Of a stretch of 64,000 nucleotides of DNA, positions 49,759 to 59,267 are shown piece after piece. Made by a program: the position numbers and the translations under genes. The stretch's first letter is position 1. Every line of letters begins with the position of its first letter. Source of the DNA: Collinsella aerofaciens ATCC 25986 (GTDB lineage: Bacteria; Actinomycetota; Coriobacteriia; Coriobacteriales; Coriobacteriaceae). Under the pieces are notes generated by a model that saw nothing but the letters and a program-made list of their open reading frames with translations, was not told the DNA's origin and did not search any database. The stretch is taken from contig NZ_CP048433.1 of assembly GCF_010509075.1 (NCBI RefSeq), positions 2,232,001 through 2,296,000 of the forward strand. Direction: 5' to 3'.

Positions 49759-50566
49759 CTGCCCTCCCGTCCTCGAAGCGGCAGAACCAGGCGAGAAGGA
49801 CGGCGGCGGCTGCCAGGGTGAGCACGAGGCCAGCGAGCGCAGTCGTGAGGAGAGGGCCCGCCGCGCGTGCGGCGTCGATGAAGGCCTCTACCCCGAGCGA
49901 CCCCAGGCGCGCGGGCCAGGCGAGCGGCACCCAGCTCAGGGGCGTCGCCAGGGCACCGGTGAGCTCGCCGGTCATGAGGCCGTGCGCAAGTCCGCCCACT
50001 GAGAAGAACGCGAGGAGCATCCCCGCCGCGCCGGCGCCGATAGCGGCGTTGCGGCCGAGGCGCAGGGCCACGCCGAGCCCCAGCGCGTAGAGGGGCAGGC
50101 TGCCCAGCACGATGCCCGCCCAGGCGGCCGCAAGCGGAGCGGGCCCGAGCGGCAGGCGCCCGGCGACGGCGAGCACGGCCCCGAACACGCCGAGCGCCAC
50201 GGCCAGCGCGCCCGCGCCGAGCACCGCAAGGGCGAGCAGCTTCGCCGCGACGGCGCGCCCGCGCGAGGGGACCGCCGTGAGGTTGGCGAGGCGCCCGGCA
50301 GCGCGCTCCTCGTCCACGGCGAGCCCGCAGACGATGGCGGACATGAGCGGCATGAGGGCGCCGAGGAACTGGGCGTAGGCGTCCGCGCCCAGCGCCGGGT
50401 CCCATCGGGTTACGGAGAAGTACTCGCCGCAGGCAAGACCGGCTGCCAGGCCGCAGACGAGGTGCACAGCTGCGAGCGGGGAGCGCGCCAGGCGCAGGGC
50501 CTCGGAGAGCAGGGCCCGCGGGAGAGTCATGCGCGGCGTCGGGTCGGGGAGTCGTGTCATGGCCAT
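49751..50566 (-). CDS. Lantibiotic immunity ABC permease, MutG type
   Basis: A 271-residue permease with six membrane spans. The early EYFSVTRWDP and AIVCGLAVDEERAAGRL motifs are typical of MutG/EpiG/NisG subunits. The ATG overlaps the stop of the MutE-like gene. With the E and F proteins it expels lantibiotic peptides from the membrane. Confidence 0.85.
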   Translation of the reverse strand: MAMTRLPDPTPRMTLPRALLSEALRLARSPLAAVHLVCGLAAGLACGEYFSVTRWDPALGADAYAQFLGALMPLMSAIVCGLAVDEERAAGRLANLTAVPSRGRAVAAKLLALAVLGAGALAVALGVFGAVLAVAGRLPLGPAPLAAAWAGIVLGSLPLYALGLGVALRLGRNAAIGAGAAGMLLAFFSVGGLAHGLMTGELTGALATPLSWVPLAWPARLGSLGVEAFIDAARAAGPLLTTALAGLVLTLAAAAVLLAWFCRFEDGRADA

Positions 50567-51332
50567 CACCTCTCCTCGGAGCGCGCGAACCAGGCCGCGC
50601 CCGCCGCCGTGAGCGCGGCGAACGCGAGCACACAGACCGCAAGGCCCGCCAGTGTGAGCATGCCGTCCGCCGCGAGCGCCCCGCCGAGCGCCATGTCCGC
50701 CGCGAGTGGCTCGCCGCTCGGCAGCACGGGGATGAAGCTCGTGGGGATGACCATGCTCGCCGACGGCGGAAAGAGCTGCGGCAGCGGCACCAGCGACCAG
50801 GCGAACCCACCCACGAGCTGCGCGGCGAGCGGGCAGAAGATGCCCGCGAGCATGCCGAGCCGCGCCGTGAGGAAGAGCCCTGCGGGGATCATCCACGCCG
50901 CGGTCACCGTGTTGGCGAGCGCGCAGAGGAGCATCGTGAGCGTGCCCGCGGCCGTGAGGCCCTGCGAGGAGAACGCCGAGCCCGCGAGGTAGATGCCGAA
51001 GACCACGAGGTTCGAGAGCGTGCAAAGCGCGAGGCACCAGAGCGCCTTGGCCCACCAGGCGCGCCCGAGCGGGAAGCCCAGGCCCAGAAGCCCCCGCATC
51101 CGCGTCCGCGCGTCCGCCCGCGCGACGCACGCCACCACGAGCGAGAGAGCCACGGGCAGGAAGAGCGCGTACCAGTAGTTCCACGCGCTGAAGATCTGCA
51201 CGCCCCGGTAGGGCATCGCGCCGAGCAGCGGCATCGGCAGCGCCATGAGCACGGCCAGGCGAACCGGTGCCGCGTGGCGCGACTTCAGGGCCTCGGCGCG
51301 CAGGCCCGCGAGCAGGCCGCCTTTCTCGCCCG

Positions 51333-51336
<4 letters not shown>
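50566..51336 (-). CDS. Lantibiotic immunity ABC permease, MutE/EpiE type
   Basis: A 256-residue six-span permease. The N-terminal SRHAAPVRLAVLMALPMPLL and the FSAWNYWYALFLPVALSLV block fit the MutE/EpiE family. Its start overlaps the end of the ATP-binding gene by 4 bp, and its stop overlaps the MutG-like start. Confidence 0.87.
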
Positions 51337-52061
<725 letters not shown>

Positions 52062-52227
52062 GGGTTCGTCCTTTCTCTTCCGGGTGCGCGGGCCGAGTCG
52101 CCGTGCCCGTGCGCCTTACCTTTCGGGTTCACCATCCATGGTGGGGCGCGTTTCTAACGAAGCTGTAACGGCCGTTGGGCTCTTTTGGCGCCAGCCCTTT
52201 TCGACCCGTACGCCACTCATGGTATGT

Positions 52228-52239
52228 TTATCGCGATAA
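52228..52239. promoter_or_regulatory. Palindrome TTATCGCGATAA, probable TetR operator
   Basis: A perfect 12-bp palindrome in the gap between the ABC operon and the truncated TetR gene. It fits an operator once used by that TetR protein. Confidence 0.55.
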
Positions 52240-52256
52240 CAAGGACGGAGGTGCCC

Positions 52257-52358
52257 GTGGCACGCAATAAGTACCCGGAGGAGACGGTCGAGAAGATTCT
52301 CGACGTTGCCGAGCGGCTCCTCGTGGAGCGCGGCTACGAGCACACCACGATGATCTGA
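52257..52358 (+). pseudogene. Truncated TetR-family regulator
   Basis: A GTG start with GGACGGAGG upstream opens a frame that reads ARNKYPEETVEKILDVAERL and on to GYEHTTMI, then TGA. This is the first half of a TetR DNA-binding domain, cut after 33 residues where homologues continue with QDI. The sequence beyond the stop belongs to a different gene remnant, so the loss is due to a rearrangement. It is divergent from the ABC operon and may once have controlled it. Confidence 0.8.
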
Positions 52359-52359
52359 A

Positions 52360-52575
52360 GAGCAATACGCTAAATCGAAAAAGGCAAACCCTGGAGACGC
52401 GATTTTCGCCATAACGAGCAAGAATATCGAAGATGTCTGCACACCATTGGCGTGGGAAGGGGAACAACCGGCTGCAATCAGCGGACACTCTTGCGCGTAT
52501 GCGACCGAAAGCATTATCCCGAGATACCTAGCATATTTAATCAGGGCTGCCAGTGGCAGCGTGAGGGTAATTTAG
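52360..52575 (+). pseudogene. hsdS remnant fused next to the broken TetR gene
   Basis: A 71-codon frame without a start reads AKSKKANPGDAIFAIT, then CTPLAWEGEQPAAISGHS and ESIIPRYLAYLIRA, ending at TAG. The blocks ISGH and PRYLAYLI are typical of the second half of a type I TRD. It has no partner genes here and is a fragment left by recombination. The next 219 bp to the MerR gene hold nothing recognised. Confidence 0.6.
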
Positions 52576-52794
52576 CGGTGGCGGTTCTGCCCGCTGTCGT
52601 CCCGTGCTGATTCTGGCTTGCGAGGCGATTCTGCTATCCTGCGAGTTGAAAAGGTTCCATCCCGGCGACAAGAGCTCCCCTGCTCTTCCGCGAACAGCGG
52701 ATAGCCGGGGTGGTCGTTTGTTGGTAGTACTTTTTTGAACGGTAAAGTTACCGTGATTATCAAGCGGTTGACTGCCGTTGCCTAAGCAGTCTTG

Positions 52795-53262
52795 TTATAT
52801 CGTTGCCGCAGTCCCCGGCGCAGTGCGCAGCTCCTGCCGAATCTTCCGAAAGCGTTCCGGGACTTCGGCAAGCTCCATCTTCTGCGGGGCATCGACCGTA
52901 CCCGCTTCCTTCGCCGTTTCGTAATACCAGCACTTATAATCCACCATCTCCATGGTGTGCTGCAATTCCGCCATCTGCTGTTTCAGAACTTCTTGTTGGC
53001 GCCGGAACATGGCAAGGCGCAAATCGATGGTGTCGTCTCCTTGCAGCGCCATCTCGATGTACTGCCGGATGTCCTTGATGGACATCCCAGCTTTCTTCAT
53101 GCAGCCGATCACCTGCAGCCATTCGATATCCGATTCCCGGAACATGCGAATGCCACCGGAGGAGCGCTCCACGAAGGGCAGCAGCCCCTCCTTGTCGTAG
53201 TAGCGCAAGGTGGACGCCGCAACCCCCAGCAGCTTCGCCATCTCTCCCACCGTATAGACCAT
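52795..53262 (-). CDS. MerR-family regulator
   Basis: A 155-residue regulator. The winged helix MVYTVGEMAKLLGVAASTLR and YYDKEGLLPF is typical of MerR proteins that act on aldehydes or redox signals. A long dimerisation coil follows (MALQGDDTIDLRLAMFRRQQ). No metal-binding cysteine cluster is present. ATG 53262 follows GGAGGGG. It is divergent from the redox operon whose promoter has the MerR-type 19-bp spacer. Confidence 0.9.
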   Translation of the reverse strand: MVYTVGEMAKLLGVAASTLRYYDKEGLLPFVERSSGGIRMFRESDIEWLQVIGCMKKAGMSIKDIRQYIEMALQGDDTIDLRLAMFRRQQEVLKQQMAELQHTMEMVDYKCWYYETAKEAGTVDAPQKMELAEVPERFRKIRQELRTAPGTAATI

Positions 53263-53295
53263 CTGAAAACCCCTCCGAATTATTCCAGAATCCCC

Positions 53296-53326
53296 TTGAC
53301 TTAAAGTTAACTTCAAGTTCTAGGAT
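53296..53326 (+). promoter_or_regulatory. MerR-type promoter with 19-bp spacer
   Basis: TTGACT (53296-53301) and TAGGAT (53321-53326) are separated by 19 bp. The spacer centre is a dyad (ACTTAAAGTT then AACTTCAAGT), as in promoters that MerR proteins activate by twisting DNA. It drives the genes from 53396. Confidence 0.75.
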
Positions 53327-53395
53327 GCACATGAAGTTCAAAGGAAGCATGCTTCCAAACAGAATGTTTGTCAATCATAAGGAGGGGAATCGAAC

Positions 53396-54118
53396 GTGAA
53401 CAGGCCGTATGTTTTCTGCCACATGATGTGCGCTTTGGACGGAAAGATCATGGGCGGTTACATGGGAACGCCGCAGGGCAGAGCGGCGGGCGATGCGTTC
53501 TACGACATCGCCTTCGGGAAAGAGCCCTTTTACCATCACCAGGGCTGGCTGTCCGGCAGGGTGACGACGGACGATAACTTCACCTTCTACAGGAAGCCGG
53601 ACCTGGACGAAGATGCGCCGGCCGTTCCGGCAGGTGATTTCATCGCGCAACCGGACTTCGGAATGTTCTATGTCTCCGTGGACCCCCACGGCAAGCTGGG
53701 GTGGGAAAGCAGCACCCTGCGCTATGTGGACACCACCGCCCATGTCGTCGAGGTGCTGACCGAACAGGTCGGCAACGCCTACAGGGCATTTTTGAGAAAG
53801 CTGGGAATCTCGTACATCATCGCGGGAGAAACGGAGCTTGATCACGGCCTGGCCCTTTCCAAGCTGAAAGAAGAATTCAATATCGAGACCCTGATGCTAG
53901 GCGGTGGCGGCGTGCTGAACTGGTCGTTCCTGCAAGCGGGGATGTGCGATGAGATCAGCATCGTGTTGGCGGCGGCGGCAGACGGGAGCCCGGATACGCC
54001 TCCGGTTTTCCGAGCCGCAGAAGGCATTTCGGAGAGCAAGGCCCTTGGCTTTACGCTGAAAGAGGCGAAGGCCATGGACGGCGGGGCGGTCTGGCTGCGC
54101 TATGGCGTGAATCGATGA
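53396..54118 (+). CDS. RibD C-terminal domain / dihydrofolate-reductase-like protein
   Basis: A 240-residue reductase-fold protein. MCALDGKIMG near residues 11-20, the GGGGVLNWSFL block near 163-173 and the DEISIVLAAAADG segment match the RibD C-terminal family. It is probably NADPH-dependent, but the substrate in this operon is unknown. The GTG start follows GGAGGGG. First gene of the MerR-controlled operon. Confidence 0.85.
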   Translation: MNRPYVFCHMMCALDGKIMGGYMGTPQGRAAGDAFYDIAFGKEPFYHHQGWLSGRVTTDDNFTFYRKPDLDEDAPAVPAGDFIAQPDFGMFYVSVDPHGKLGWESSTLRYVDTTAHVVEVLTEQVGNAYRAFLRKLGISYIIAGETELDHGLALSKLKEEFNIETLMLGGGGVLNWSFLQAGMCDEISIVLAAAADGSPDTPPVFRAAEGISESKALGFTLKEAKAMDGGAVWLRYGVNR

Positions 54119-54140
54119 TCCTTAGCAGGAGGTTTCAATT

Positions 54141-54572
54141 ATGAGGTATGAACGAAAAGAGCAGTTCGAGAAGGTCAACGCATTCGGCACGGGAACGGCG
54201 AACACCGCCTACGCCCAGTACTTCACCGGCGATTCGTTCCTGAATCCGCTGACCGATCCGGAAGGCGGCTTGTTCGCCGCCAACGTGACCTTCGAGCCGG
54301 GATGCCGGAACAACTGGCATATCCACCACGCGGACAAAGGGGGCGGTCAGCTCCTGCTCTGCACGGCTGGCGAGGGCTGGTACCAGGAAGAAGGCAAGGC
54401 CGCCGTCAGCCTGCACGAGGGCAGCGTCGTGATGATCCCCGCCAACGTCAAGCACTGGCACGGAGCGAAGAAGGACAGCTGGTTCAGCCATATCGCCGTG
54501 GAGGTTCCCGGCGAGAATTGCGAGAACGAGTGGTGCGGGCCGGTATCCCATGAAGAGTACGCAAGGCTGTAG
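54141..54572 (+). CDS. Cupin-domain protein
   Basis: A 143-residue single-domain cupin. Metal-binding motif 1 is NNWHIHHADKGGGQ with E further on; motif 2 is PANVKHWHGA. Such CMD-linked cupins probably act on small oxidised or aromatic compounds. AGGAGG precedes the ATG. It is followed by the CMD gene. Confidence 0.88.
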   Translation: MRYERKEQFEKVNAFGTGTANTAYAQYFTGDSFLNPLTDPEGGLFAANVTFEPGCRNNWHIHHADKGGGQLLLCTAGEGWYQEEGKAAVSLHEGSVVMIPANVKHWHGAKKDSWFSHIAVEVPGENCENEWCGPVSHEEYARL

Positions 54573-54585
54573 GGAGGAACGAAAC

Positions 54586-54912
54586 ATGGCAGTCAAGCAG
54601 ACGGCAGGCAGAGATGCCCTGGGCGAATTCGCCCCGAAATTCGCGGAACTGAACGATGACGTGCTCTTCGGAGAGGTCTGGAGCCGAGAGGGGCAGCTCA
54701 GCCTCCGTGACCGCTCCCTCGTGACCGTCGTCGCGCTGATGGCTCAGGGGCTTACCGATGAGAGCTTCCGCTATCACCTGACGACGGCAAAGAAGAACGG
54801 TATTACAAAAGAAGAAATCGCGGAGGTCGTGACCCATGCAGCCTTCTACTGCGGCTGGCCCAAGGCGTGGGCGGTTTTCCGCATGGCAAAGGATATCTGG
54901 GGCGAGGAGTAG
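54586..54912 (+). CDS. Carboxymuconolactone decarboxylase (CMD) family protein
   Basis: A 108-residue CMD/AhpD-like protein (LSLRDRSLVTVVALMAQGLT, then EIAEVVTHAAFYCGWPKAWA). The family's CXXC is not present; one cysteine (FYCGWP) remains, as in gamma-CMD types. ATG 54586 follows GGGAGG. Probably works with the cupin on the same substrate. Confidence 0.88.
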   Translation: MAVKQTAGRDALGEFAPKFAELNDDVLFGEVWSREGQLSLRDRSLVTVVALMAQGLTDESFRYHLTTAKKNGITKEEIAEVVTHAAFYCGWPKAWAVFRMAKDIWGEE

Positions 54913-54916
54913 AACG

Positions 54917-55786
54917 ATGATCTTGAATGAAGCCTACCCGTTGGCAAACGGAGTTCAGGTTCCCAAGCTGGGACTGGGCACCTGATTCATCGACGATGCC
55001 GAGGCGGCGGAAGCCGTTCGCGAGGCGGTAAAGCTGGGCTATCGCCTGATCGACACCGCGCAGGCCTACGGAAACGAACGCGGCGTCGGCGAGGGCGTGC
55101 ACACCTGCGGCGTTCGCCGGGAAGAGCTTTTCGTCGCCAGCAAGATCGCGGCAGAGCTGAAGACCTACGAGGATGCGGCGAAGTCCATCGATGAGACGCT
55201 GGAGAGGATGGGGCTCGGCTACCTCGACCAGATGATCATCCACTCTCCCCAGCCGTGGGGCGAGTTCCGTGTGGAGAAGCGCTATTTCGAGGAGAACAAG
55301 GAGGTCTGGCGTGCGCTGGAGGACGCGCGGGCGGCGGGCAAGGTCAAGGTAATCGGCGTGTCCAACTTCCTGCAAGATGACCTTGAGAACCTCCTGGGTT
55401 CTTGCCGCGTGATGCCCATGGTCAATCAGATCCTCCTGCACATCACCAACACCGATTCGGCATTGGTGGACTTCTGCAAGGCGCAGGGCATTCAGGTGGA
55501 GGCATACTCTCCCATCGCCCACGGCGAGGCGCTGAAGAATCCGGCGATTGTTAAGATGGCAGAGAAGTACGGCGTATCTGCCGCCCAGCTCTGCATCCGC
55601 TACGTCCTTCAGCTTGGAGCCGTCGCGCTTCCCAAGACGGCAGATCCCGCCCACATGGAAAGCAACGCGGGCGTGGATTTCGCAATCTCCGAGGAAGACA
55701 TGGAAACTCTCAAGAACATGGAGCGCATCGCCAACTATGGTGAATTCAGCGCATTTCCCGTGTTCAGCGGAAAGCCTCTTGCATGA
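54917..55786 (+). pseudogene. Aldo/keto reductase interrupted by TGA in place of TGG
   Basis: The frame starts at ATG 54917 behind GAGGAG, reads KLGLGT, and then has TGA at 54983-54985 before FIDDAEAAEAV. Family members have GLGTW at this place, so TGG has become TGA. Downstream the enzyme is complete: the catalytic tyrosine in DTAQAYGNERGVGEG, the lysine in VASKIA, the histidine in MIIHSPQPWG and the NADP site near PKTAD. The rest is in frame to the stop at 55784-55786. Unless TGA is read through or it is a sequencing error, the gene is dead. Confidence 0.85.
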
Positions 55787-55800
55787 GGAGAAAGCGTGAA

Positions 55801-56322
55801 ATGAAAACCTTGATTCTGTACTACTCCTACGGAGGCAACACGAAGCGCATCGCCGAGATGATCCAGAGGGAAATCGGCGGGGATATTGCTCGTATGGATA
55901 CGGTTGTTCCCTACGATGGCGATTATGATGAAGTCGTCAATCAGGGGCAGCGTGAGATTGCCGAGGGTTATTGCCCGGAACTGAAGCCGCTGCACATTGG
56001 CTGGAGAGATTACGACACCATCATCCTGGGTTCTCCTGTCTGGTGGTACACCTTTGCGCCCGCCATGCGCAGTTTCCTGGAGCGGGCTGACCTGACCGGG
56101 AAGATCGTGTATCCGTTTGCCACCAATGGCGGCTGGCTGGGACACGCGCTGAAGGACTTTGAGGAAGCCTGCAAGGGCGCAATCGTGAAGCCGGGCCTCG
56201 ATGTGCAGTTCGATGAATCCATGCTCCGTACTTCTGAGAAAGATATTCAGGCATGGATTAATACAATCCGCACTGATATTTTCTGTATTGAAGACGTCGA
56301 TGATGCACCCGTATACCATTGA
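55801..56322 (+). CDS. Flavodoxin-like protein
   Basis: A 173-residue FMN-binding protein. The phosphate loop YSYGGNTKRIAEM lies near residues 8-20, and the FMN-stacking blocks are GSPVWWYTF and ATNGGWLG. ATG 55801 follows GAGGAG. Last gene of the MerR operon. The final 17 residues (after KDIQAWINTI) are not typical and may come from sequence beyond an insertion point, since IS110 begins at about this place. Confidence 0.88.
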   Translation: MKTLILYYSYGGNTKRIAEMIQREIGGDIARMDTVVPYDGDYDEVVNQGQREIAEGYCPELKPLHIGWRDYDTIILGSPVWWYTFAPAMRSFLERADLTGKIVYPFATNGGWLGHALKDFEEACKGAIVKPGLDVQFDESMLRTSEKDIQAWINTIRTDIFCIEDVDDAPVYH

Positions 56323-56552
56323 CGTCGACACCATCAGATGCGGACCGCGCGGTGACCCCACATTCCGCTGGCGCCCACAGGGCTGCCCTCGTTTCCTGAC
56401 ATGTCCCGCGCGGGCCGCGGCGAGCCGAGACCGCCGCATGACCTAATAGGAGCATGGAGCGATACCGCGGACCCGAACAACCGCATTCTATCGCGCCCCG
56501 TCAGTGTGCCGTCTGCCCGGTCCAGGCGAGCACGGAAAGAACGGAGCGAGAC
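56323..56552 (+). ncRNA. Candidate bridge-RNA region of the IS110 element
   Basis: In IS110-group elements the bridge RNA is encoded in the non-coding left end before the transposase. This 230-bp gene-free stretch has the right place and length and several GC hairpins (for example GCGCGGGCCGCGGC near 56409-56422). No boundaries or guide loops can be assigned by eye. Confidence 0.35.
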
Positions 56553-57824
56553 ATGCAAAACGAATCGGCACCCGGCGCCCGCGGGCCGGTCTTCTGCGGG
56601 GTCGACACCCACGCCGACTCGCACTGGCTGTACGTCCTGGACTGGAGGGGCCGCAAGGTCCTGTCCCGCCAGTTCCCCGCCGACGCGGCGGGCTACGAGG
56701 CGCTCGCCGGGGCGATCGCCGCGGCCGGGGAGCCGGCCTGCGTCGCGATGGAGGGGACGTCGTCCTACGGGGCGGGCCTCACCAGGCACCTCGCGTCGCT
56801 GGGGATGCCCGTGCGCGAGGCGCTCTCCCCGGCGAGGATGCAGAGGAGGCGCCCGGGGCAGGGAAAGTGCGACGAGGCGGACGCGGAGAGGGCCGCCCGC
56901 GCGGCGATGTCCGGCTCAAGGCTCGGGACCCCCAAGAGCCAGGACGGGTGGGTCGACGGGGTGCGCTGCATGCTCGCGGCGCGCTCCGGGGCGGTGAAGG
57001 CGCGGACCTCGGCGATCAACACCGCGAGGTCGCTGCTCACCACCGCGCCGGAGGGGCTCAGGTCGAGGTTCCGCGGCATGGGAGGGCCGAGGCTGATGGA
57101 GGAGCTCCCCTCCGTGCGCGCCGAGGGCGCGCTGGGCGCCGCGCTCGGCGCGCTGGCGGACCTGTGGGCGGCGGCGCGCGACGCGGCGCTCGACATGGAG
57201 CTCGCGATCGAGGCGTCCCTGGAGGAGAACTGCCCCGCGCTGCTGGCGATGTACGGGTGCGGGCCCGTGAGCGCGGCCAAGCTCGCGGTCGCGGCCGGGG
57301 ACAACCCGGGCAGGCTGCGCTCCGAGGCGTCGTTCGCGGCGATATGCGGGGCCTGCCCCATCCCCGCCTCGAGCGGCAAGACCGTGAGGCACAGGCTCAA
57401 CAGGGGCGGCGACCGGCAGGCGAACAGCGCGCTGCACGAGATCGCGAGGCAGAGGGTCATGCGCGACCCCGAGACCGCCGAGTACGCCGAGAGGGCCAGG
57501 GGGCGGGGAAAGAGCGACAGGGAGGTCATGAGGTGCCTCAAGCGCTACGTGGCCAGGGAGGCGTACCGGGCGCTGATGCGCCCGCACGAGATCAGGAGGC
57601 CCGAGGACGCCTCGGAGCTCGTGGCGGCCAGGCGCGCGGCGAAGGTCAGCCAGGTGAGGGCGGCGTCCATACTGGGCACCAGCGAGAAGTACATCTCGAT
57701 GCTGGAGAGGGGCCAAAGGGAGCTCAAGCCCATAAGGAGGGCCTACGAGGCATGGGTCGAGGCCGGACTTCCGCTCGATTGGGACAGGCAAGCCTTGAAC
57801 TGCATCCCATTTCTTGGACTTTGA
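56553..57824 (+). CDS. IS110-family transposase with C-terminal HTH, 3' end altered
   Basis: A 423-residue DEDD recombinase. The RuvC-like domain has FCGVDTHADSHW, then AMEGTSSYG and KCDEADAERAA. The serine-containing Tnp domain has YGCGPVSAAKLAVAAGDNPG and CGACPIPASSGK. Residues about 370-410 form an XRE-like helix-turn-helix (KVSQVRAASILGTSEKYISM), unusual or at least lineage specific. The last nine residues come from the left end of the inserted IS3 element. ATG 56553 follows ACGGAG. Confidence 0.9.
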   Translation: MQNESAPGARGPVFCGVDTHADSHWLYVLDWRGRKVLSRQFPADAAGYEALAGAIAAAGEPACVAMEGTSSYGAGLTRHLASLGMPVREALSPARMQRRRPGQGKCDEADAERAARAAMSGSRLGTPKSQDGWVDGVRCMLAARSGAVKARTSAINTARSLLTTAPEGLRSRFRGMGGPRLMEELPSVRAEGALGAALGALADLWAAARDAALDMELAIEASLEENCPALLAMYGCGPVSAAKLAVAAGDNPGRLRSEASFAAICGACPIPASSGKTVRHRLNRGGDRQANSALHEIARQRVMRDPETAEYAERARGRGKSDREVMRCLKRYVAREAYRALMRPHEIRRPEDASELVAARRAAKVSQVRAASILGTSEKYISMLERGQRELKPIRRAYEAWVEAGLPLDWDRQALNCIPFLGL

Positions 57825-57856
57825 AATTAAGGTTCGAGAAAAGGGAGGCATCGGAA

Positions 57857-58366
57857 ATGCCCCGCAGGAAGAAGGCAAGATACGGTCGCGAGATGAGGAC
57901 ACGCGCCGCCGACCTGTTCGAGGCCGGCCTCGGCTTCGAACTCGCGGCCAAGAAGCTCGACGTTCCCGCCCCGGCGGTGAGAAAATGGCTCTACGCGTAC
58001 CGGGCAACCGGGAGGAAGGGGCTGATCGGGATGGGCGAGAGCCGCAGGACCTACGACATGGAGACCAAGCTCGCCGTCGCGAGGGCCGTCGTGGACGAGG
58101 GGATGCCGCGGTCGGAGGCGATGGCCCGCTTCGGCATCGCCGCCGCCACATCGCTCGACCGCTGGTGCAGGCTGTACCGCGAGGGCGGGCCGGAGGCGCT
58201 CGAGCCGGGACGCCGCGGCAGGCCGGAGGGCCCCGGGGGGCGGACGCGCGAGCGGGAGCTCGAGGAGCGCGTGCGCAAACTCGAGGCCCAGGTGGCGTAT
58301 CTAAAAAAATCGATAGCCCTGAAAGCGGAGAAGAGCTCTCAAACTGGGAGAAAGCCCAGGTCGTAG
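57857..58366 (+). CDS. IS3-family OrfA
   Basis: A 169-residue DNA-binding protein of the element. Two helix-turn-helix units (GLGFELAAKKLDVPAPAVRK and GMPRSEAMARFGIAAATSLD) are followed by a leucine-zipper-like coil (LEERVRKLEAQVAYLKKSIA). It binds the inverted repeats. ATG 57857 follows GGGAGG. The A7 slippery site lies in its last third. Confidence 0.92.
   Translation: MPRRKKARYGREMRTRAADLFEAGLGFELAAKKLDVPAPAVRKWLYAYRATGRKGLIGMGESRRTYDMETKLAVARAVVDEGMPRSEAMARFGIAAATSLDRWCRLYREGGPEALEPGRRGRPEGPGGRTRERELEERVRKLEAQVAYLKKSIALKAEKSSQTGRKPRS
58303..58309 (+). other. Programmed -1 frameshift site A AAA AAA
   Basis: Seven A in the frame CTA AAA AAA. A slip of one base back continues as ATC GAT AGC, the start of OrfB (IDSPESGEEL). 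This yields the OrfAB transposase. Confidence 0.88.
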
Positions 58367-59202
58367 CCTCCCTTTCAGGGCACCACCGCCTATGCGACCT
58401 GCTCGCGGCCGCGCGGCTCGCGCCGTCGAGCTACCACTATGCCGTAGCGCACCCGCCGAGAGCGACCCGGCCAGAGCTCCGGGAGGCCGTGCGCGAGATC
58501 TTCTCGAGGACGGCGAACGGGTGCGGCCACCGCCAGATAGCGATGTGCCTGAGGGCCGAGCTGGGCGCGAGGATAGCGGACAAGACGGTCCTCAAGATGA
58601 TGCGGGAGCTCGGCATCCGCCGGGAGACCGACTACCATCGCTACAACTCCTACCGCGGCCCGGTCGGCGAGAGATTCGACAACCTGATAGCGCGTGACTT
58701 TCGCGCGGGCGCCCCGTGGGAGAAGCTCGGGACCGACGTCACGGAATTCAGGCAGCCCTGGGGCAAGGCGTACTTCGCCCCGGTCTACGACTTCTGCACG
58801 AAGGAGATCGTCTCCTGGTCGGTGTCGACGAGCCCGGACATGGCCCAGCAGGAGGAGGTGCTCAGGCGCCTGTTCGCGAGAATGCCGGCCGGGGCCTCGC
58901 CGATCGTCCACAGCGACATGGGCTGGCAGTACCAGCACCCTAGGTGGACCGGCGAGCTCAGGAGGCACGGCGCCAGGCAGAGCATGTCGAGAAAGGGCAA
59001 CTGCCTAGACAACGGGGCGACGGAGCAGGTGTTCGGGCATCTCAAGGACGAGTTCTTCAGGGGCGTCGAGTGGGCCGACTTCGAGTCCTTCAAGAGGGAC
59101 CTCGACGCCTACGTCGTGCATTGGAACACGAGGCGTCGCCAGGTGGCGCTCGGCGGCCTCACCCCGGTGGAGTTTCGGAAACGGCTATTGAAAGCGTCCT
59201 AG
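58309..59202 (+). CDS. IS3-family OrfB (transposase catalytic part, by frameshift)
   Basis: About 297 residues in the -1 frame relative to orfA. The DDE triad is in LGTDVTEFRQ, VHSDMGWQYQH and the GNCLDNGATEQVFGHLKDE block. The HTH_21 part GCGHRQIAMCLRAELG precedes it. It ends at TAG 59200-59202, 45 bp before the right end. It has no convincing start of its own, in line with expression as OrfAB. Confidence 0.92.
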   Translation: MDSPESGEELSNWEKAQVVASLSGHHRLCDLLAAARLAPSSYHYAVAHPPRATRPELREAVREIFSRTANGCGHRQIAMCLRAELGARIADKTVLKMMRELGIRRETDYHRYNSYRGPVGERFDNLIARDFRAGAPWEKLGTDVTEFRQPWGKAYFAPVYDFCTKEIVSWSVSTSPDMAQQEEVLRRLFARMPAGASPIVHSDMGWQYQHPRWTGELRRHGARQSMSRKGNCLDNGATEQVFGHLKDEFFRGVEWADFESFKRDLDAYVVHWNTRRRQVALGGLTPVEFRKRLLKAS

Positions 59203-59267
59203 TGTTCGCTTCTAATAAAAGAAGGCCAAGATTCGGGACGCAGTTCACCTTCGAGGCCGAGCGCAAA

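Larger units (their letters stand above)
57796..59247 (+). mobile_element. IS3-family (IS150 group) insertion sequence
   Basis: A 1452-bp element. The left end TGAACTGCATCCCATTTCTT (57796-57815) and the reverse complement of the right end, TGAACTGCGTCCCGAATCTT (59247-59228), are imperfect inverted repeats of about 28 bp. The direct repeat CCT flanks it (57793-57795 and 59248-59250). It carries orfA and orfB with an A7 frameshift site. Ends and genes look intact. Confidence 0.9.
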
